Assembly (NCBI GenBank): GCA_047600805.1
Contig: JASGKG010000001.1
Location: 4,092,001-4,156,000 of the forward strand
Reading direction: 5' to 3'
From: JADKHC01 sp047600805
GTDB taxonomy: Bacteria > Verrucomicrobiota > Verrucomicrobiia > Opitutales > Opitutaceae
Length of the DNA stretch: 64,000 nucleotides
Below are positions 24,501 to 33,127 of this stretch, in pieces. Positions within the stretch are counted from its first letter, which is position 1, and every line of letters begins with the position of its first letter. The notes under the pieces were generated by a model. The model saw nothing but the letters and a program-made list of their open reading frames with translations, was not told the DNA's origin and ran no database searches. The position numbers and the translations under genes are program-made.

Positions 24501-25902
24501 CTGGCCGGCGGGAACGGCGATCGGCCGCGGCGTGGAGCAGGTTTGCGTGCTGCGCCATGAAAAGACGAAGGCCAACGTCACCATGCCGGTGGCGCGCTCG
24601 ATTTCCGAACATCGTGTAGTGGATTTTCCGCTACACTCGACCCTGGTCAATCGACAAGGCGTGCAGTGCATGGTGGACGGGCGGTGCGCGCCCATGCACG
24701 ACCTGGCTGGCCGTGCGATTGGCGCGGTGGTCGTATTCCGCGACATTACCGAGCGCGTTCGTCTGGAAGCCGAACTACTTCGTTCCTCCAAGTTGGAATC
24801 GGTGGGCATTCTGGCCGGCGGCATTGCCCACGACTTCAATAATATTCTCACCGTGGTGATGGGGAACGTTACGTTGGCGATGCTCGACTCCGACGTGATG
24901 GCGGCGGCGGGAAAGTGGCTGGCGGAGGCGGAACACGGTGTCTTGCGTGCGCGCGACCTCACGCAGCAGCTCCTCACTTTTGCGAAGGGCGGAGAGCCTG
25001 TTCGCAAGACCGTGCAACTGCCACAGATCGTGCGCGAGGTCACCGAATTTGCTCTCCACGGCTCCAAGGTGCGGTGTGAGTTCAACTTTGAGCCTGATTT
25101 GTGGGCGGCGGATGTCGATAAGAGCCAGATCGGCCAAGTGGTCCAAAACCTCGTGATCAACGCCGTCCAGGCAATGCCGGAAGGCGGTCAAATCACGATT
25201 TCGATTCACAACGAAGAAGTGACGCCCGATTCACCGAGACCACTTCAAATCGGTAAATTTCTCCGATTGGAAATTTCCGATACCGGAATGGGCATCCGGT
25301 CCGAGCACTTGCAGCGCATTTTCGATCCTTACTTTACGACGAAGCAGTCGGGCAGCGGCTTGGGCCTGGCGACGGTTTACTCCATCGTCCGACGCCATCA
25401 AGGCTACATCGATGTCGAGTCCGAACTAGGCAAGGGAACTAAGTTCTACATCTGGTTGCCGGCCGTGCTCGGCGCGGTGGTCGACGAACAGGAGGCGCCT
25501 GCGCAGGTCATCAATATGTCGGGACGCGTCCTGTTTATGGACGATGAGGAAACGATCCGCACGGTCGCCAGCACGCTCTTGGAGCGTTTGGGATTCAAAC
25601 CGGAAGCCGTCGCAGATGGTGCCGCCGCGGTGGAGGCTTATCAGCAGGCGATCAAGACGGATGATCCCTATCGGCTGGTTATCATGGATCTCACCGTGCC
25701 CGGCGGAATGGGTGGACGCGAAGCGATGGAAGAGTTGCTGCGCATCGATCCGCGGGTACGTGCGATCGTTTCCAGCGGCTACTCAAGCGACCCGGTGTTG
25801 TCCAACTATCGAGCGCACGGGTTCCGAGGCATGGTGCCGAAGCCTTACAAGCTCAGCGACCTGGCCCGCACGATACGTTCCGTTTTAGAAGAGAAAGCCT
25901 GA
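21559..25902 (+). CDS. Seven-PAS hybrid sensor histidine kinase
   Basis: From ATG 21559 the product is 1447 residues. An N-terminal pair of membrane helices (about 10-65) is followed by an alternating series of sensor domains. The first is a PAS (about 75-190), then three PAS-like domains opening with T-P-V-A-I-V/L-E-E/Q-D that alternate with canonical PAS/PAC domains, ending in a fourth canonical PAS. HisKA has G-I-A-H-D-F-N-N with His at about 1091. The ATPase domain has N-A-V-Q-A-M and D-T-G-M-G-I. A receiver with phosphoacceptor Asp at about 1377 (V-I-M-D-L) closes the protein. It is a cytoplasmic multi-signal kinase; no partner regulator is adjacent. It is followed after one base by the DUF1573 gene. 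Confidence 0.9.
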   Translation: MKLYQFSRNQKTAIAAIAGVTALVGWAINGVTPTRFSGWDVLLLTGFGTAVASLVIASTTSQRLWRELAQRARDLEISEERHRLLLEQASDPILVFDSKTGAIIEANRCACEVLGWTEKELIGQRHTILHSSVERDAMRKAFDEHVKRGGIVENEIQIKHRNGEVIPMHSRSSLVTTGARRYVQAIMRDLRPRLRSEEVMRRSESRLREIFERTPVAIVEEDFSSIGVWLQELRTAGVTELSLYLKANPDVLTEQFVGVRVIGANPAALRAANVPDLEAYARKRVSEITAEVLASFQLQLDAIWHGRPEVVCDMPFRRADGSVGHSVMHWSVAKIDDCLDLQRVVVVFSDLSDLRATEARLREVEDRWELAVQALNVGIFEKNFVSGENYVSDRWKSILGFEPDEMRNGASEWQARIHPDDQDRVIAQLQSHLRGETDFYRAEYRMLCKDGQYKWIEARGRALFDESGRPQRLIGAHGDVSEAKKAEVALKSSEMRFRDLFERTPVAILEEDFVDVGEWLRRKNVTDVASLETLIATTPTALREGYRLIRLRSANRHAISYLAAAALGGNVPREKLDPPASVLRAFREELVAILEARDEVNAEVSFVDAAGNSHFQTVRWSAARLEGGSLDLGRVLVVLVDITEIKNAEENVRRAEERWELAVRGTQDGIWEYNLLTGECFYSDRWKKMLGYEPHEIGTKRDELISRIHPDDRARVADAFDAHCRSATEFFHSEFRVRCNDGTFKWILSRGQAMFDANGAATRVLGSHTDITERKTSEDALRESETRFRALFEHSPVAIVEQDYRAIATWIETLRLKGVTNLTVYMDANPDETAKVMSQVAVVNLNQETVRMARASSKKELLDNLASVFTPDSLRARREAFVAVWDGRNEIEGEITLHALDGADRRVYFRWWLPNLGGRQGFESTQLVLVDLTDIRSAEAALAAERERLRVTLRAMAECLLTTDTDGVVQFMNEAAERMTGWPAGTAIGRGVEQVCVLRHEKTKANVTMPVARSISEHRVVDFPLHSTLVNRQGVQCMVDGRCAPMHDLAGRAIGAVVVFRDITERVRLEAELLRSSKLESVGILAGGIAHDFNNILTVVMGNVTLAMLDSDVMAAAGKWLAEAEHGVLRARDLTQQLLTFAKGGEPVRKTVQLPQIVREVTEFALHGSKVRCEFNFEPDLWAADVDKSQIGQVVQNLVINAVQAMPEGGQITISIHNEEVTPDSPRPLQIGKFLRLEISDTGMGIRSEHLQRIFDPYFTTKQSGSGLGLATVYSIVRRHQGYIDVESELGKGTKFYIWLPAVLGAVVDEQEAPAQVINMSGRVLFMDDEETIRTVASTLLERLGFKPEAVADGAAAVEAYQQAIKTDDPYRLVIMDLTVPGGMGGREAMEELLRIDPRVRAIVSSGYSSDPVLSNYRAHGFRGMVPKPYKLSDLARTIRSVLEEKA

Positions 25903-25903
25903 T

Positions 25904-26866
25904 ATGCGCCTGCATCGCTTCCTCGGTCTCATTTTGGTTCTTTGCATTGGCTTCTATTTGCCAGTTCGAGGCGCGGTTAAAGCCGAGCCTTCAGCCATCG
26001 ACTTGGGCCGCCGGCTGCAGGAACAGAGAATCGATGTGGAGGTTAAGCTGAGTAACGACGGAAAGGAGGCGGTTGAAATTCTCAATGTCAGTGCGGACTG
26101 CAGCTGCACCGCAGCCGTGCCGGATAAACGGACGCTCGCGCCGGGAGAAGCGACAACGCTGGCCATTTCCGTGGAAACCCGCGGCTACTACGGCAAAATC
26201 CGCAGGAATATTCACGTGCAGACCTCCGCGGGCGACCTCACGATTCCGATCGATCTCACGATCGCGATGTTCAAGTCGTGGATGCTGGAGCCGGCGACGA
26301 TCGTATTTCCGCCGAGTTCCAAAGGACGCGAGGCTGAAATGCAGGTTTCGCTCTCCTACACGGGGGAAGGAAAGGTGGAAATTAGGAAGATCAGTTGTGA
26401 TCCTGGCTTTCTCCAAGTGCATCCCGCCAGTGAGGATGGCAGAAATTACGTTCTCAAATTGATGAAGCCGGCCGATTCGCCTGCTGGAAATTATAGCATC
26501 AAAGTGGTTATTGAAACCAGCGACGCGGAGGAACCGCAGATCAGTTTCAATGTTTTTGCATCGATCGCTTCTGCGCTGCGGATCACGCCGAATCCCATCG
26601 TGCTGCCAACTGTGAAGGTGGGCCAGACCTCCTCCCGTGAGTTTTTCATTCAAAACTGGATCGGCAATGAATACCCCCGAGTAGAGGTGCAGGATGGTTT
26701 GGTAAAGTCGTTTGGCTTGGAAGGGGAGCGGCTGAAATTTGAAATTAGTTTCACGCCCTCAACTCCCGGACCGATGACGCGGCTGCTGCGCATCTACGAT
26801 GGCAAGACTCTGGAGAGCGAAATCCCGGTGATTCTCCGCGCGGAAGGCCCGGACAAGGTGCAGTAG
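25904..26866 (+). CDS. Exported DUF1573-family protein
   Basis: The 320-residue protein has an N-terminal signal peptide (about residues 1-24). The DUF1573 pattern follows, with a D-L-G...R-L-Q-E-Q-R-I-D-V-E-V-K-L-S-N-D-G segment and a conserved D-C-S-C-T-A. A second Ig-like beta region resembles the first. DUF1573 domains are beta-sandwiches of unknown function often in exported proteins. The start follows the kinase stop by one base, so the two are co-translated, suggesting a link between the kinase and an envelope protein. The role is unknown. Confidence 0.85.
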   Translation: MRLHRFLGLILVLCIGFYLPVRGAVKAEPSAIDLGRRLQEQRIDVEVKLSNDGKEAVEILNVSADCSCTAAVPDKRTLAPGEATTLAISVETRGYYGKIRRNIHVQTSAGDLTIPIDLTIAMFKSWMLEPATIVFPPSSKGREAEMQVSLSYTGEGKVEIRKISCDPGFLQVHPASEDGRNYVLKLMKPADSPAGNYSIKVVIETSDAEEPQISFNVFASIASALRITPNPIVLPTVKVGQTSSREFFIQNWIGNEYPRVEVQDGLVKSFGLEGERLKFEISFTPSTPGPMTRLLRIYDGKTLESEIPVILRAEGPDKVQ

Positions 26867-26868
26867 AC

Positions 26869-27957
26869 CTAGGGAAACAGTTCCGCGGAGCCGAACACTG
26901 CTTTTACGCCGCCGTCGCGTGAGATGAGCAGCGGCGTGGTCTCGTTCAGCTTGGCGGTGGCGAGGGTTTTGGCCTGTGCCTGCAGGATTTTTTCGGCGTC
27001 GCCAGCTTTCGTGCGACCCTCGCGGAAAGTGGCGGCGAGTTGTACGGCCGCAGCCGTGGGGTTTGAGAGAGCGACCTCCTTATTCAGGAGGAGCATCGTA
27101 GCTGTGGCGAGAAAGGCGTCACGACGAGGGAGCTGTCCCTGAGAGAGCACGGCGGCAACGAACTCGGTGGTGAGCGCGCGGTTGGCTTCGGTGATTTTAA
27201 AAAAGAGGGCCGGCCCAAGCGTTTTCCTCTTGTAATCAGTTCGGGTGAGCTGGTCGAGCAGATCGAGGCACGCCGCGCAATCAAGGCTAATCACGAGTGC
27301 CGGGCTGCGCGGGTGGATTGTGCCCAGCCACGGGAGCGCACTCGCGTGGTCGGCCAGCGTGATCAGTTGGGACGGGTTTGCATGGAGGGCCTGCGCATCG
27401 GAGTTCGCCTTCGTCCGCGCCATAAAGAAACCGCCGCCCGCGAGCGCTAGCGCGAGAACTGCGAGCCAAAAGCGTGGCCGTTCGTGGTGGAGCACGAGGG
27501 CGCCCCAGGCTGCCGCAGCGTGAAGCGTGCAATAAAGGCAAAACCCGCGAAGCACAAAAAACTGGATGGCCATGAACAGCGCGGAGCCGCCGGCGAGCAT
27601 CAGCAGCAACACGTCGCGCTTGTCCTTATTCGGAACGAAAATCGCGCCGATCCACAGGAGTGCACCAAAGATGCCCACGGGAACATGGAAAACCGAACCA
27701 TATTGACTGTATAAAACCGCCTGGCAGCTGCCCGGGCCGATGCAGGGGAGCGCGAATAATTTCAGCAGGGAAAGATAGACGGCCAGCGCGAGGCCCAACG
27801 TGTAGCAGGCGGAAGCGAGCTGATTTTTCAGTCGAGAGGGCAAGGGGATTACGAGAGGTGGCCTTAATTTGCAGGAATGCGTTTTCGTTTCAACCCTGCC
27901 TTGGTCCTTTTTGGCGGGTGGAGCGCAGCCTTGACGCCGTCTCTCCAGGACGTCCAC
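26869..27957 (-). CDS. Vitamin K epoxide reductase (VKOR) family protein
   Basis: This protein of up to 362 residues has about four membrane helices. VKOR hallmarks are a C-I-G-P-G-S-C pair near residue 75, H-V-P-V-G-I-F-G, and the redox C-L-Y-C near 140. VKOR homologues reoxidise thiol-disulfide carriers through quinones. The C-terminal part after about residue 190 looks like a thioredoxin-fold remnant: it has C-A-A-C-L-D-L-L-D-Q-L, a C-x-x-C pair, so this may be a VKOR-thioredoxin fusion that carries out both steps. The GTG at 27957 may be too far upstream. The gene is divergent from the rhomboid gene and convergent with the DUF1573 gene (2 bases between stops). Confidence 0.85.
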   Translation of the reverse strand: MDVLERRRQGCAPPAKKDQGRVETKTHSCKLRPPLVIPLPSRLKNQLASACYTLGLALAVYLSLLKLFALPCIGPGSCQAVLYSQYGSVFHVPVGIFGALLWIGAIFVPNKDKRDVLLLMLAGGSALFMAIQFFVLRGFCLYCTLHAAAAWGALVLHHERPRFWLAVLALALAGGGFFMARTKANSDAQALHANPSQLITLADHASALPWLGTIHPRSPALVISLDCAACLDLLDQLTRTDYKRKTLGPALFFKITEANRALTTEFVAAVLSQGQLPRRDAFLATATMLLLNKEVALSNPTAAAVQLAATFREGRTKAGDAEKILQAQAKTLATAKLNETTPLLISRDGGVKAVFGSAELFP

Positions 27958-27964
27958 CTAGGAC

Positions 27965-28645
27965 ATGCTTCCACTTTGGGACGATGCTCCACGTCGGCGT
28001 GCGGCCGTGATCACGGCGCTCCTCATTGTCACCAACATCGGCGTGTTTATCTACGAGGTGATCCTGGCGATGGAGGGAGGCAGTGCGCTTAAAACATTTC
28101 TCGTCGGAAACGCGCTCGTGCCCAAACGCTTGATTGGAGGGCTGGATGAAGGTGGTCAATGGCTGACCGTTTTAACGGCGATGTTTTTGCACGGGGGCGT
28201 GGCGCATGTGCTCGGGAATTGCTGGTTCCTTTGGATCTTTGGGAAAAACGTGGAAGACCGCTTGGGACCGGTGCGTTATCTTTTATTTTATGTTGTGTGC
28301 GGGGTAGGCGCTGCGGCTGCACAGTTGGCGACCGATGTGCAATCTTCGTTGCCGATGCTGGGCGCGAGTGGGGCGATCTCCGGTGTGCTTGGGGCATATC
28401 TAGTGCTCTTTCCGACGGCGTGGATTTTTACATTGGTGCCGTGGTTCGTCCCGATCGTGCCGTTGCCGGCGTTTGTACTGTTGATCGTGTGGTTTGGGCT
28501 GCAGGCTTTGAACGGTGTGGGAACCTTGCTCAGCGACCGAGCCGCCGTTGGCGGTGTGGCGTGGTGGGCTCATGCCGGTGGGTTTGCGCTGGGGCTGGTG
28601 CTGACGCTCTGGCTGAAAAGCAACGGTTGGGTGCGACGCCGCTAA
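27965..28645 (+). CDS. Rhomboid-family intramembrane serine protease
   Basis: The 226-residue protein has at least six predicted membrane helices. The catalytic Ser lies in G-A-S-G-A-I-S-G near residue 138, and the catalytic His in A-H-A-G-G-F-A-L-G near 204. Rhomboids cut within or next to membrane helices of substrates. An H-V-L-G-N-C-W motif in helix 2 is also kept. Length and layout match the bacterial GlpG-like class. It is followed by a small hairpin and T run, so it is probably monocistronic. Confidence 0.9.
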   Translation: MLPLWDDAPRRRAAVITALLIVTNIGVFIYEVILAMEGGSALKTFLVGNALVPKRLIGGLDEGGQWLTVLTAMFLHGGVAHVLGNCWFLWIFGKNVEDRLGPVRYLLFYVVCGVGAAAAQLATDVQSSLPMLGASGAISGVLGAYLVLFPTAWIFTLVPWFVPIVPLPAFVLLIVWFGLQALNGVGTLLSDRAAVGGVAWWAHAGGFALGLVLTLWLKSNGWVRRR

Positions 28646-28665
28646 CCGCGAGCGGTAGGTTTTTT
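28645..28665 (+). terminator. Short intrinsic terminator after the rhomboid gene
   Basis: ACCGC (28645-28649) pairs with GCGGT (28652-28656) across a tight two-base spacer, followed by AGG and a run of six T. The loop is very short, so a slightly opened stem is likely. Confidence 0.5.
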
Positions 28666-28739
28666 ATAGTTTGCTAACGGTTGGTGGTTTGCGTGTAGGT
28701 GAAACCAATTGCCAAGATGCAGGTCCATCTGCCTTCTTC

Positions 28740-29138
28740 ATGAAAACGAACCAGCTCTTCTCGCGCCGCGGTCTGTTCGCGGCTCTCTTTATTGCTTTAG
28801 CCGCTGTCCAAAGCGGTTGCACCACTGTGATCGATTCCACGACGCCTGGCGCGGTGATTTATGTCCGCGGCGAAGTGCAGGCGAATTTCGACCGCAAATT
28901 TGATGCCGTGGCGCGCGCAGCGAACCGCGCGTTGACCGAGCTCCAATTCTCCAAAATCGAAGAGAAAAAAGATGCTTTGGTGGCGATCCTTGAGGCCCGT
29001 ACCGCCGAGGACGTCCGCATTTATATAAAAGTCGAGCGTCAGACCGATACGCTGACCACCGTACGAATTCGTGCAGGCACGCTCGGCAACGAAAAGCTCT
29101 CCTACGCGATCTATAACAAGATCAAAGAAGTACTTTAA
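28740..29138 (+). CDS. Small lipoprotein, DUF3568-like
   Basis: The start at 28740 (ATG) gives a 132-residue product with a lipoprotein signal whose lipobox is V-Q-S-G-C near residue 27; the longer frame from 28671 has no advantage. The rest has an alternating alpha/beta pattern ending Y-N-K-I-K-E-V-L, like small DUF3568-type envelope lipoproteins. The function of that family is not known. It is followed by an exported small protein in the same direction. Confidence 0.75.
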   Translation: MKTNQLFSRRGLFAALFIALAAVQSGCTTVIDSTTPGAVIYVRGEVQANFDRKFDAVARAANRALTELQFSKIEEKKDALVAILEARTAEDVRIYIKVERQTDTLTTVRIRAGTLGNEKLSYAIYNKIKEVL

Positions 29139-29161
29139 TCGCTCCTGTCGGCGCGGCGATT

Positions 29162-29193
29162 CGCGAGTGCCAGCTTGTGAGCTGGCACTCGCG
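29162..29193. repeat. Perfect 13-base inverted repeat
   Basis: CGCGAGTGCCAGC (29162-29174) and its exact complement (29181-29193) are separated by six bases. It lies between two small exported-protein genes. No T tract follows, so it may stabilise RNA or be a Rho-type end rather than an intrinsic terminator. Confidence 0.65.
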
Positions 29194-29217
29194 CGAAAGG
29201 ACTGTTCTGATCCAGCC

Positions 29218-29781
29218 ATGAGATTATCTTGGCTGGCTCTAGCTTTTGTTGCGGGTGCGTTGAGCGCACAGGCTGCGATCGAATTAGTTGGCTACGGAGG
29301 TTCGGGCGAAACGCGCATGTTCGCTTTGGTCGATTCTGACACCGGTAAATCGGGGTGGGCCCGACTGGGCGAGAGTTTCTCCGATTACCGGCTGATGGAA
29401 TTCGCATCAGATTCCGAAATACTCACCGTCACAAAGGGCGAAGAAAAGTCGCAGGTGCGTTTGCGCGCAGCGTCATTTTCTCTTCCCGGTGAAACGACAG
29501 GCTCCGCACGGGAAAAACAGTTTTTCGACAAACTCACTGAGATGCAGCGCTCATTGGGGCCAGGTAAGAAGCTGTATTTGCCGGAAGACTACATGGCTAC
29601 TGCCACGCGGTTCGGGCGAGTCGTAGTCTCGCACGAGATAAAAGACGGAGTGGATACGATCGTCATGGAATTGCCGCCGAAACTGCTCGTTGCACCAGCT
29701 GGCGGCGAGGACCGGGGACGCACGTTCACTGTCAGCATGCATCGGCGTGATAAGACCCGCGTGAAGTTGACCATCCGCTGA
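29218..29781 (+). CDS. Small exported hypothetical protein
   Basis: The start at ATG 29218 gives 187 residues with a clean signal peptide ending A-Q-A near residue 18. A longer in-frame start at 29071 would overlap the previous gene and the hairpin, so it is not used. The mature part is beta-rich and charged, with no recognised domain. It lies between the DUF3568-like lipoprotein and a large exported protein, both in the same direction, suggesting an envelope locus. Confidence 0.65.
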   Translation: MRLSWLALAFVAGALSAQAAIELVGYGGSGETRMFALVDSDTGKSGWARLGESFSDYRLMEFASDSEILTVTKGEEKSQVRLRAASFSLPGETTGSAREKQFFDKLTEMQRSLGPGKKLYLPEDYMATATRFGRVVVSHEIKDGVDTIVMELPPKLLVAPAGGEDRGRTFTVSMHRRDKTRVKLTIR

Positions 29782-29831
29782 GTTACGCCGGTCCAGCGAA
29801 ACTCAGAGCGTTCGATCGCGTCATAAACATT

Positions 29832-31658
29832 ATGTGTTCTGTCGCGAGATGCCCTGTCCGTAGCCTGTTCGTATTGTTTGTCTTTCTCGCTTACGCCGTG
29901 AAAGCGCAGACGTCGACTGCCGCACCTCTGGCTTTGACTCCAGCGATCGTAAAATCTCTTGAGCAGCGTTGGGCGGCGCTGCAGCCGGATGGTAAACGCA
30001 ACATCAGCACGCGGGATTTTTTCAGCTATTTTCTTGAGCTAGCGGCCCGGGGTGGCGACATGAGTAGAGCGGAGCGGATACTTGAACTGGCACGTCAGAA
30101 ACGAGAACCAGACGCCAGCAGCAAGCTCTTCGGCAATTATGCTTGGTACTGGAAAGACGCGCATCCGGATGATCGTAATGCGGTCGAGTTTTGCATGCAG
30201 GCCGGGAGCCTGGCTTGGACGCTCTTTCGCGAAAAATTGAGTCCCAAGGCGCATGAGTTGTTGGAAGCAGAAATGCGCTATGCGATCATTGGAATTCGCG
30301 CGCATAAAGTACCCCTTTCTTACACGAATATTTTCCTGATGAAGGCGGCCAACTGCATCTTCATTGGCGAAAATTTGTCCGACGAACCGCTTGCTCAAGA
30401 AGGTTACGCGATGTTTGAGCAATGGTTCGAATACACGCGGGAAAATGGGACTCACGAATACTCGAGCCCAACGTACTACGGAGTGGATCTTGGCTCTTTA
30501 GGATTGTTAGTCAAATATTCGAAAAATCAGCATGTTCGTGCGGAAGCTGAGAAAGCGCTGCGTTTTTTCTGGACGGAAATTGCTGCAAATTGGTTCGAGC
30601 CTTTCAAAGGTGTGGCTGGTGCGCACAGCCGAGACTATGACTTTCTTTGTGGCCACGGGCTGCTTGATCGCTACTTGGAAAAAGCGGGCTGGTTCGCGCC
30701 GGATAAACCTTCGAGCCCTGACGCGTTGATCGAGTTAAGCGCCTGGGCGCCTCCTTCAGACCTGCGCGGTGCCGTGAGTGTGGCGCCGCATATCGTGTTT
30801 CAGCGATGGGGCGAAAAACCGTGGGAGAGCGCGACGCATTATGTTGGAACGCATTTCACGCTTGGTAGCGCCGGGAGTGGTTATGGACAGCAGGATAAAA
30901 TTTTAACGGTCAATCTGCCGTTCGATGCTCACACGCCCATCGTGAATTTTTCCATGGATGAGAGAGGCGATCCTTATGGGCAGGCGAAAGTTCTCACCAG
31001 CGGCGGCCACATGAAATTGACGCATCTGGTGCCGTTCCTCACGAGCGTGCAGCATGGCCCGGAGGTGCTTCTGCTTGCCTGCCAGAATCCGCAGAAAAAA
31101 TCTTCACCCTCCGCTAATTCCGTCGTCAGCAACCTTGTTTTTCCCAGCGCTGCCGAAGTATGGCTGGCGGAAGGCCCGCTTAAATTTAAAGACGGGGAAA
31201 TGCGGCATGAACTTTCTGCTGGAACGACGATCTTTCTCCGAGCTGGGGACGTGGCGGTTGCAATGCGTTATTTACTGGCGCTGAACGCCGCTGGACAGCC
31301 TGCGCCCATCGCCGTCGTGCGCGACGGTGGTAAGGTGCCGGCCGCGCGATTTTCGGCGTTTCATTCGGAAATGCCGATTAGCGGGCGTGCTGTCGTTGCG
31401 GTTTGGATACGGGTCGCGGAAGGGTTGGACGAAGGAGCGTTCGACCGATTTCGCAAAGAGTGCGCTGCGGTGCGGACGCAGCAAAGCGTCGTTGGGGAGA
31501 TCGCGAAGGTCGCCGTGCCGGGGGCTCGTGGGGAACTGCGTTTGGCGGTCGACTTGAAGGCGGAGAAACGTCTGGAGCGCGAGGGCTCAAGTGTGGAAAA
31601 CGAGCGCAGCATCCTTTCGGTAAATGGGATCGATTTCGGGACTGAGCTATTGAGGTGA
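29832..31658 (+). CDS. Large exported protein resembling alpha/alpha-barrel polysaccharide lyases
   Basis: This 608-residue protein has a signal peptide (about residues 1-26). An alpha-helical half follows (about 30-310) with motifs such as E-Y-S-S-P-T-Y-Y-G-V-D and A-H-S-R-D-Y-D-F-L. A beta-rich half follows (about 330-600). This two-domain layout is shared with heparinase/alginate-lyase type proteins, and the Y-Y-G and H-S-R-D-Y segments are where such enzymes carry active-site residues. I cannot assign a substrate or confirm catalysis. Its 3' end is followed closely by the convergent creC gene. Confidence 0.6.
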   Translation: MCSVARCPVRSLFVLFVFLAYAVKAQTSTAAPLALTPAIVKSLEQRWAALQPDGKRNISTRDFFSYFLELAARGGDMSRAERILELARQKREPDASSKLFGNYAWYWKDAHPDDRNAVEFCMQAGSLAWTLFREKLSPKAHELLEAEMRYAIIGIRAHKVPLSYTNIFLMKAANCIFIGENLSDEPLAQEGYAMFEQWFEYTRENGTHEYSSPTYYGVDLGSLGLLVKYSKNQHVRAEAEKALRFFWTEIAANWFEPFKGVAGAHSRDYDFLCGHGLLDRYLEKAGWFAPDKPSSPDALIELSAWAPPSDLRGAVSVAPHIVFQRWGEKPWESATHYVGTHFTLGSAGSGYGQQDKILTVNLPFDAHTPIVNFSMDERGDPYGQAKVLTSGGHMKLTHLVPFLTSVQHGPEVLLLACQNPQKKSSPSANSVVSNLVFPSAAEVWLAEGPLKFKDGEMRHELSAGTTIFLRAGDVAVAMRYLLALNAAGQPAPIAVVRDGGKVPAARFSAFHSEMPISGRAVVAVWIRVAEGLDEGAFDRFRKECAAVRTQQSVVGEIAKVAVPGARGELRLAVDLKAEKRLEREGSSVENERSILSVNGIDFGTELLR

Positions 31659-31681
31659 GTTTTTGGGCGGTGGTCCGTCGA

Positions 31682-33115
31682 TCAACAGCGCAACACCAGT
31701 CGTGCGCGACAGCCGCCTTCGGCGCGGTTTTCCAAGGACGCGCTGCCTCGGTGAAGGTGGGCGATTTCGCGGACGAAACTCAGGCCGAGGCCGGTTCCTT
31801 TGGCTCCACTTTCGGGGCGCGGCAACGAGTAGAAACGTTCGAAGACGCGCGATTTCGCGTATTCGGGAAGCCCCGGGCCGCAATCGTCAATGTCAATGAT
31901 CGCTCCCTCTGTGCTGGTGGTTATTGAAATCGTGATTGTCGCGCCGCTGGGTGAGAATTCCGCGGCGTTCTGGAGAAGGTTTGCGATGGCTTGCGTGAGA
32001 AGAAAGCGTTCGCCCTGCACGGTGATGGGCGAACTGGCGCGCAGGTCCACACTGAGGCGGCGGGCGTGGAGCGTGCCGGTCAAGCTGTCGATCACGGTGC
32101 GAACCAGCGCGGAAAGTTCGATGGGCTCGGTGGGGCCGAGTTCCTTTCGAGCTTCCAGTGCGGAGAGCTGAAGAAGTTTGTCGATGAGCTGTTGGATGCG
32201 GGCAGATTCACGCTGGATGTTGGCGAGAAATTTTTCGCGTTGCTCGGCCGGCATTCCTGTTTCCTGCAAAAGTTCGGCGGCGCCACGAATGGCGGAGAGC
32301 GGAGCTTTGATCTCGTGCGTGAGCGTTTGAGTGTAGCGCTCCACATATTTTTTACCTTCGAGCGCGTCGCGCATCTCGTCGAACGCCTGTTGAAGCGTCG
32401 TGACTTCGCGGCCGGCGAGCCGGGGAAGTTTTGCGGGTTTTCCGTCGCGCACCGCCCGTGCGTAGGCGGTCAGACGTTCGATCGGCGTGGTGAGCCAAAC
32501 GGAAAAGGCGAAGCCCGTGAAGACGATCAGAACGCCGCCCGCGATGCCTGCATAAAGGATTCGTTTTCTGGCTACGTTGACGAGTTCGTTAATGTTGCGG
32601 GTGGGCTTCCCCACGGAGAGCGACCCGATGATTTGCTCCTCGTAGTGAATCGGCGCGGCCACGTAGATCACCAACGAAGCTTCGTCGTCGGAGCGAGTTC
32701 GACTGGCTCGAGCGCCGTAGTGACCGGCAAGCGTGAAACTCACATCATGCCACCGCGAGTAATCTTTCCCTTCATCGGCGCCACGATCCGAATCGTAGAT
32801 AACCATTCCCTTCCCGTCCGTGACGTAGATGCGGAGGTCGATGTCGGTTTTCAGCAGCGTGTAGATCTGCGCCTCGAGAATTCGTTTATAGCCCGGATCG
32901 AAGAGACGATGCAGCGCGGACGCGTCGATTTTCCCTCCGCTCACGGATTCCGACTCCACCACCGCCGCAAAGAGGTTGGCGGCGTCGACCAAAGACTCCT
33001 CCATCGATTCCAAATAGCGTGGGCGCACGCTTCCCATGGCCCAACCGATCAGGTACCAAGCTCCGCCGCCTACGAGGAGAAGATAGACCAAAAAAATACG
33101 GGTGCGGATCGCCAT
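31682..33115 (-). CDS. creC: CreC-type sensor histidine kinase
   Basis: The 477-residue kinase has an N-terminal membrane helix, a periplasmic sensor (about 30-180), a second helix and a HAMP-like linker near 220. The HisKA box has L-T-H-E-I-K-A-P-L near residue 270, and the ATPase domain has N-L-L-Q-N-A-A and the G1 box D-D-C-G-P-G-L. The start pattern and the sensor sequence Y-D-S-D fit CreC, which in E. coli senses carbon or growth status and acts through CreB. It follows creB after 12 bases in one operon. No creD is visible. Strong family match; the signal is unknown here. Confidence 0.9.
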   Translation of the reverse strand: MAIRTRIFLVYLLLVGGGAWYLIGWAMGSVRPRYLESMEESLVDAANLFAAVVESESVSGGKIDASALHRLFDPGYKRILEAQIYTLLKTDIDLRIYVTDGKGMVIYDSDRGADEGKDYSRWHDVSFTLAGHYGARASRTRSDDEASLVIYVAAPIHYEEQIIGSLSVGKPTRNINELVNVARKRILYAGIAGGVLIVFTGFAFSVWLTTPIERLTAYARAVRDGKPAKLPRLAGREVTTLQQAFDEMRDALEGKKYVERYTQTLTHEIKAPLSAIRGAAELLQETGMPAEQREKFLANIQRESARIQQLIDKLLQLSALEARKELGPTEPIELSALVRTVIDSLTGTLHARRLSVDLRASSPITVQGERFLLTQAIANLLQNAAEFSPSGATITISITTSTEGAIIDIDDCGPGLPEYAKSRVFERFYSLPRPESGAKGTGLGLSFVREIAHLHRGSASLENRAEGGCRARLVLRC

Positions 33116-33127
33116 GGTTTGAATGGC

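Noticed and set aside
25991..26653. A 220-codon frame antisense to the DUF1573 gene
   Set aside because: It lies entirely opposite a recognised gene and has no independent signal.
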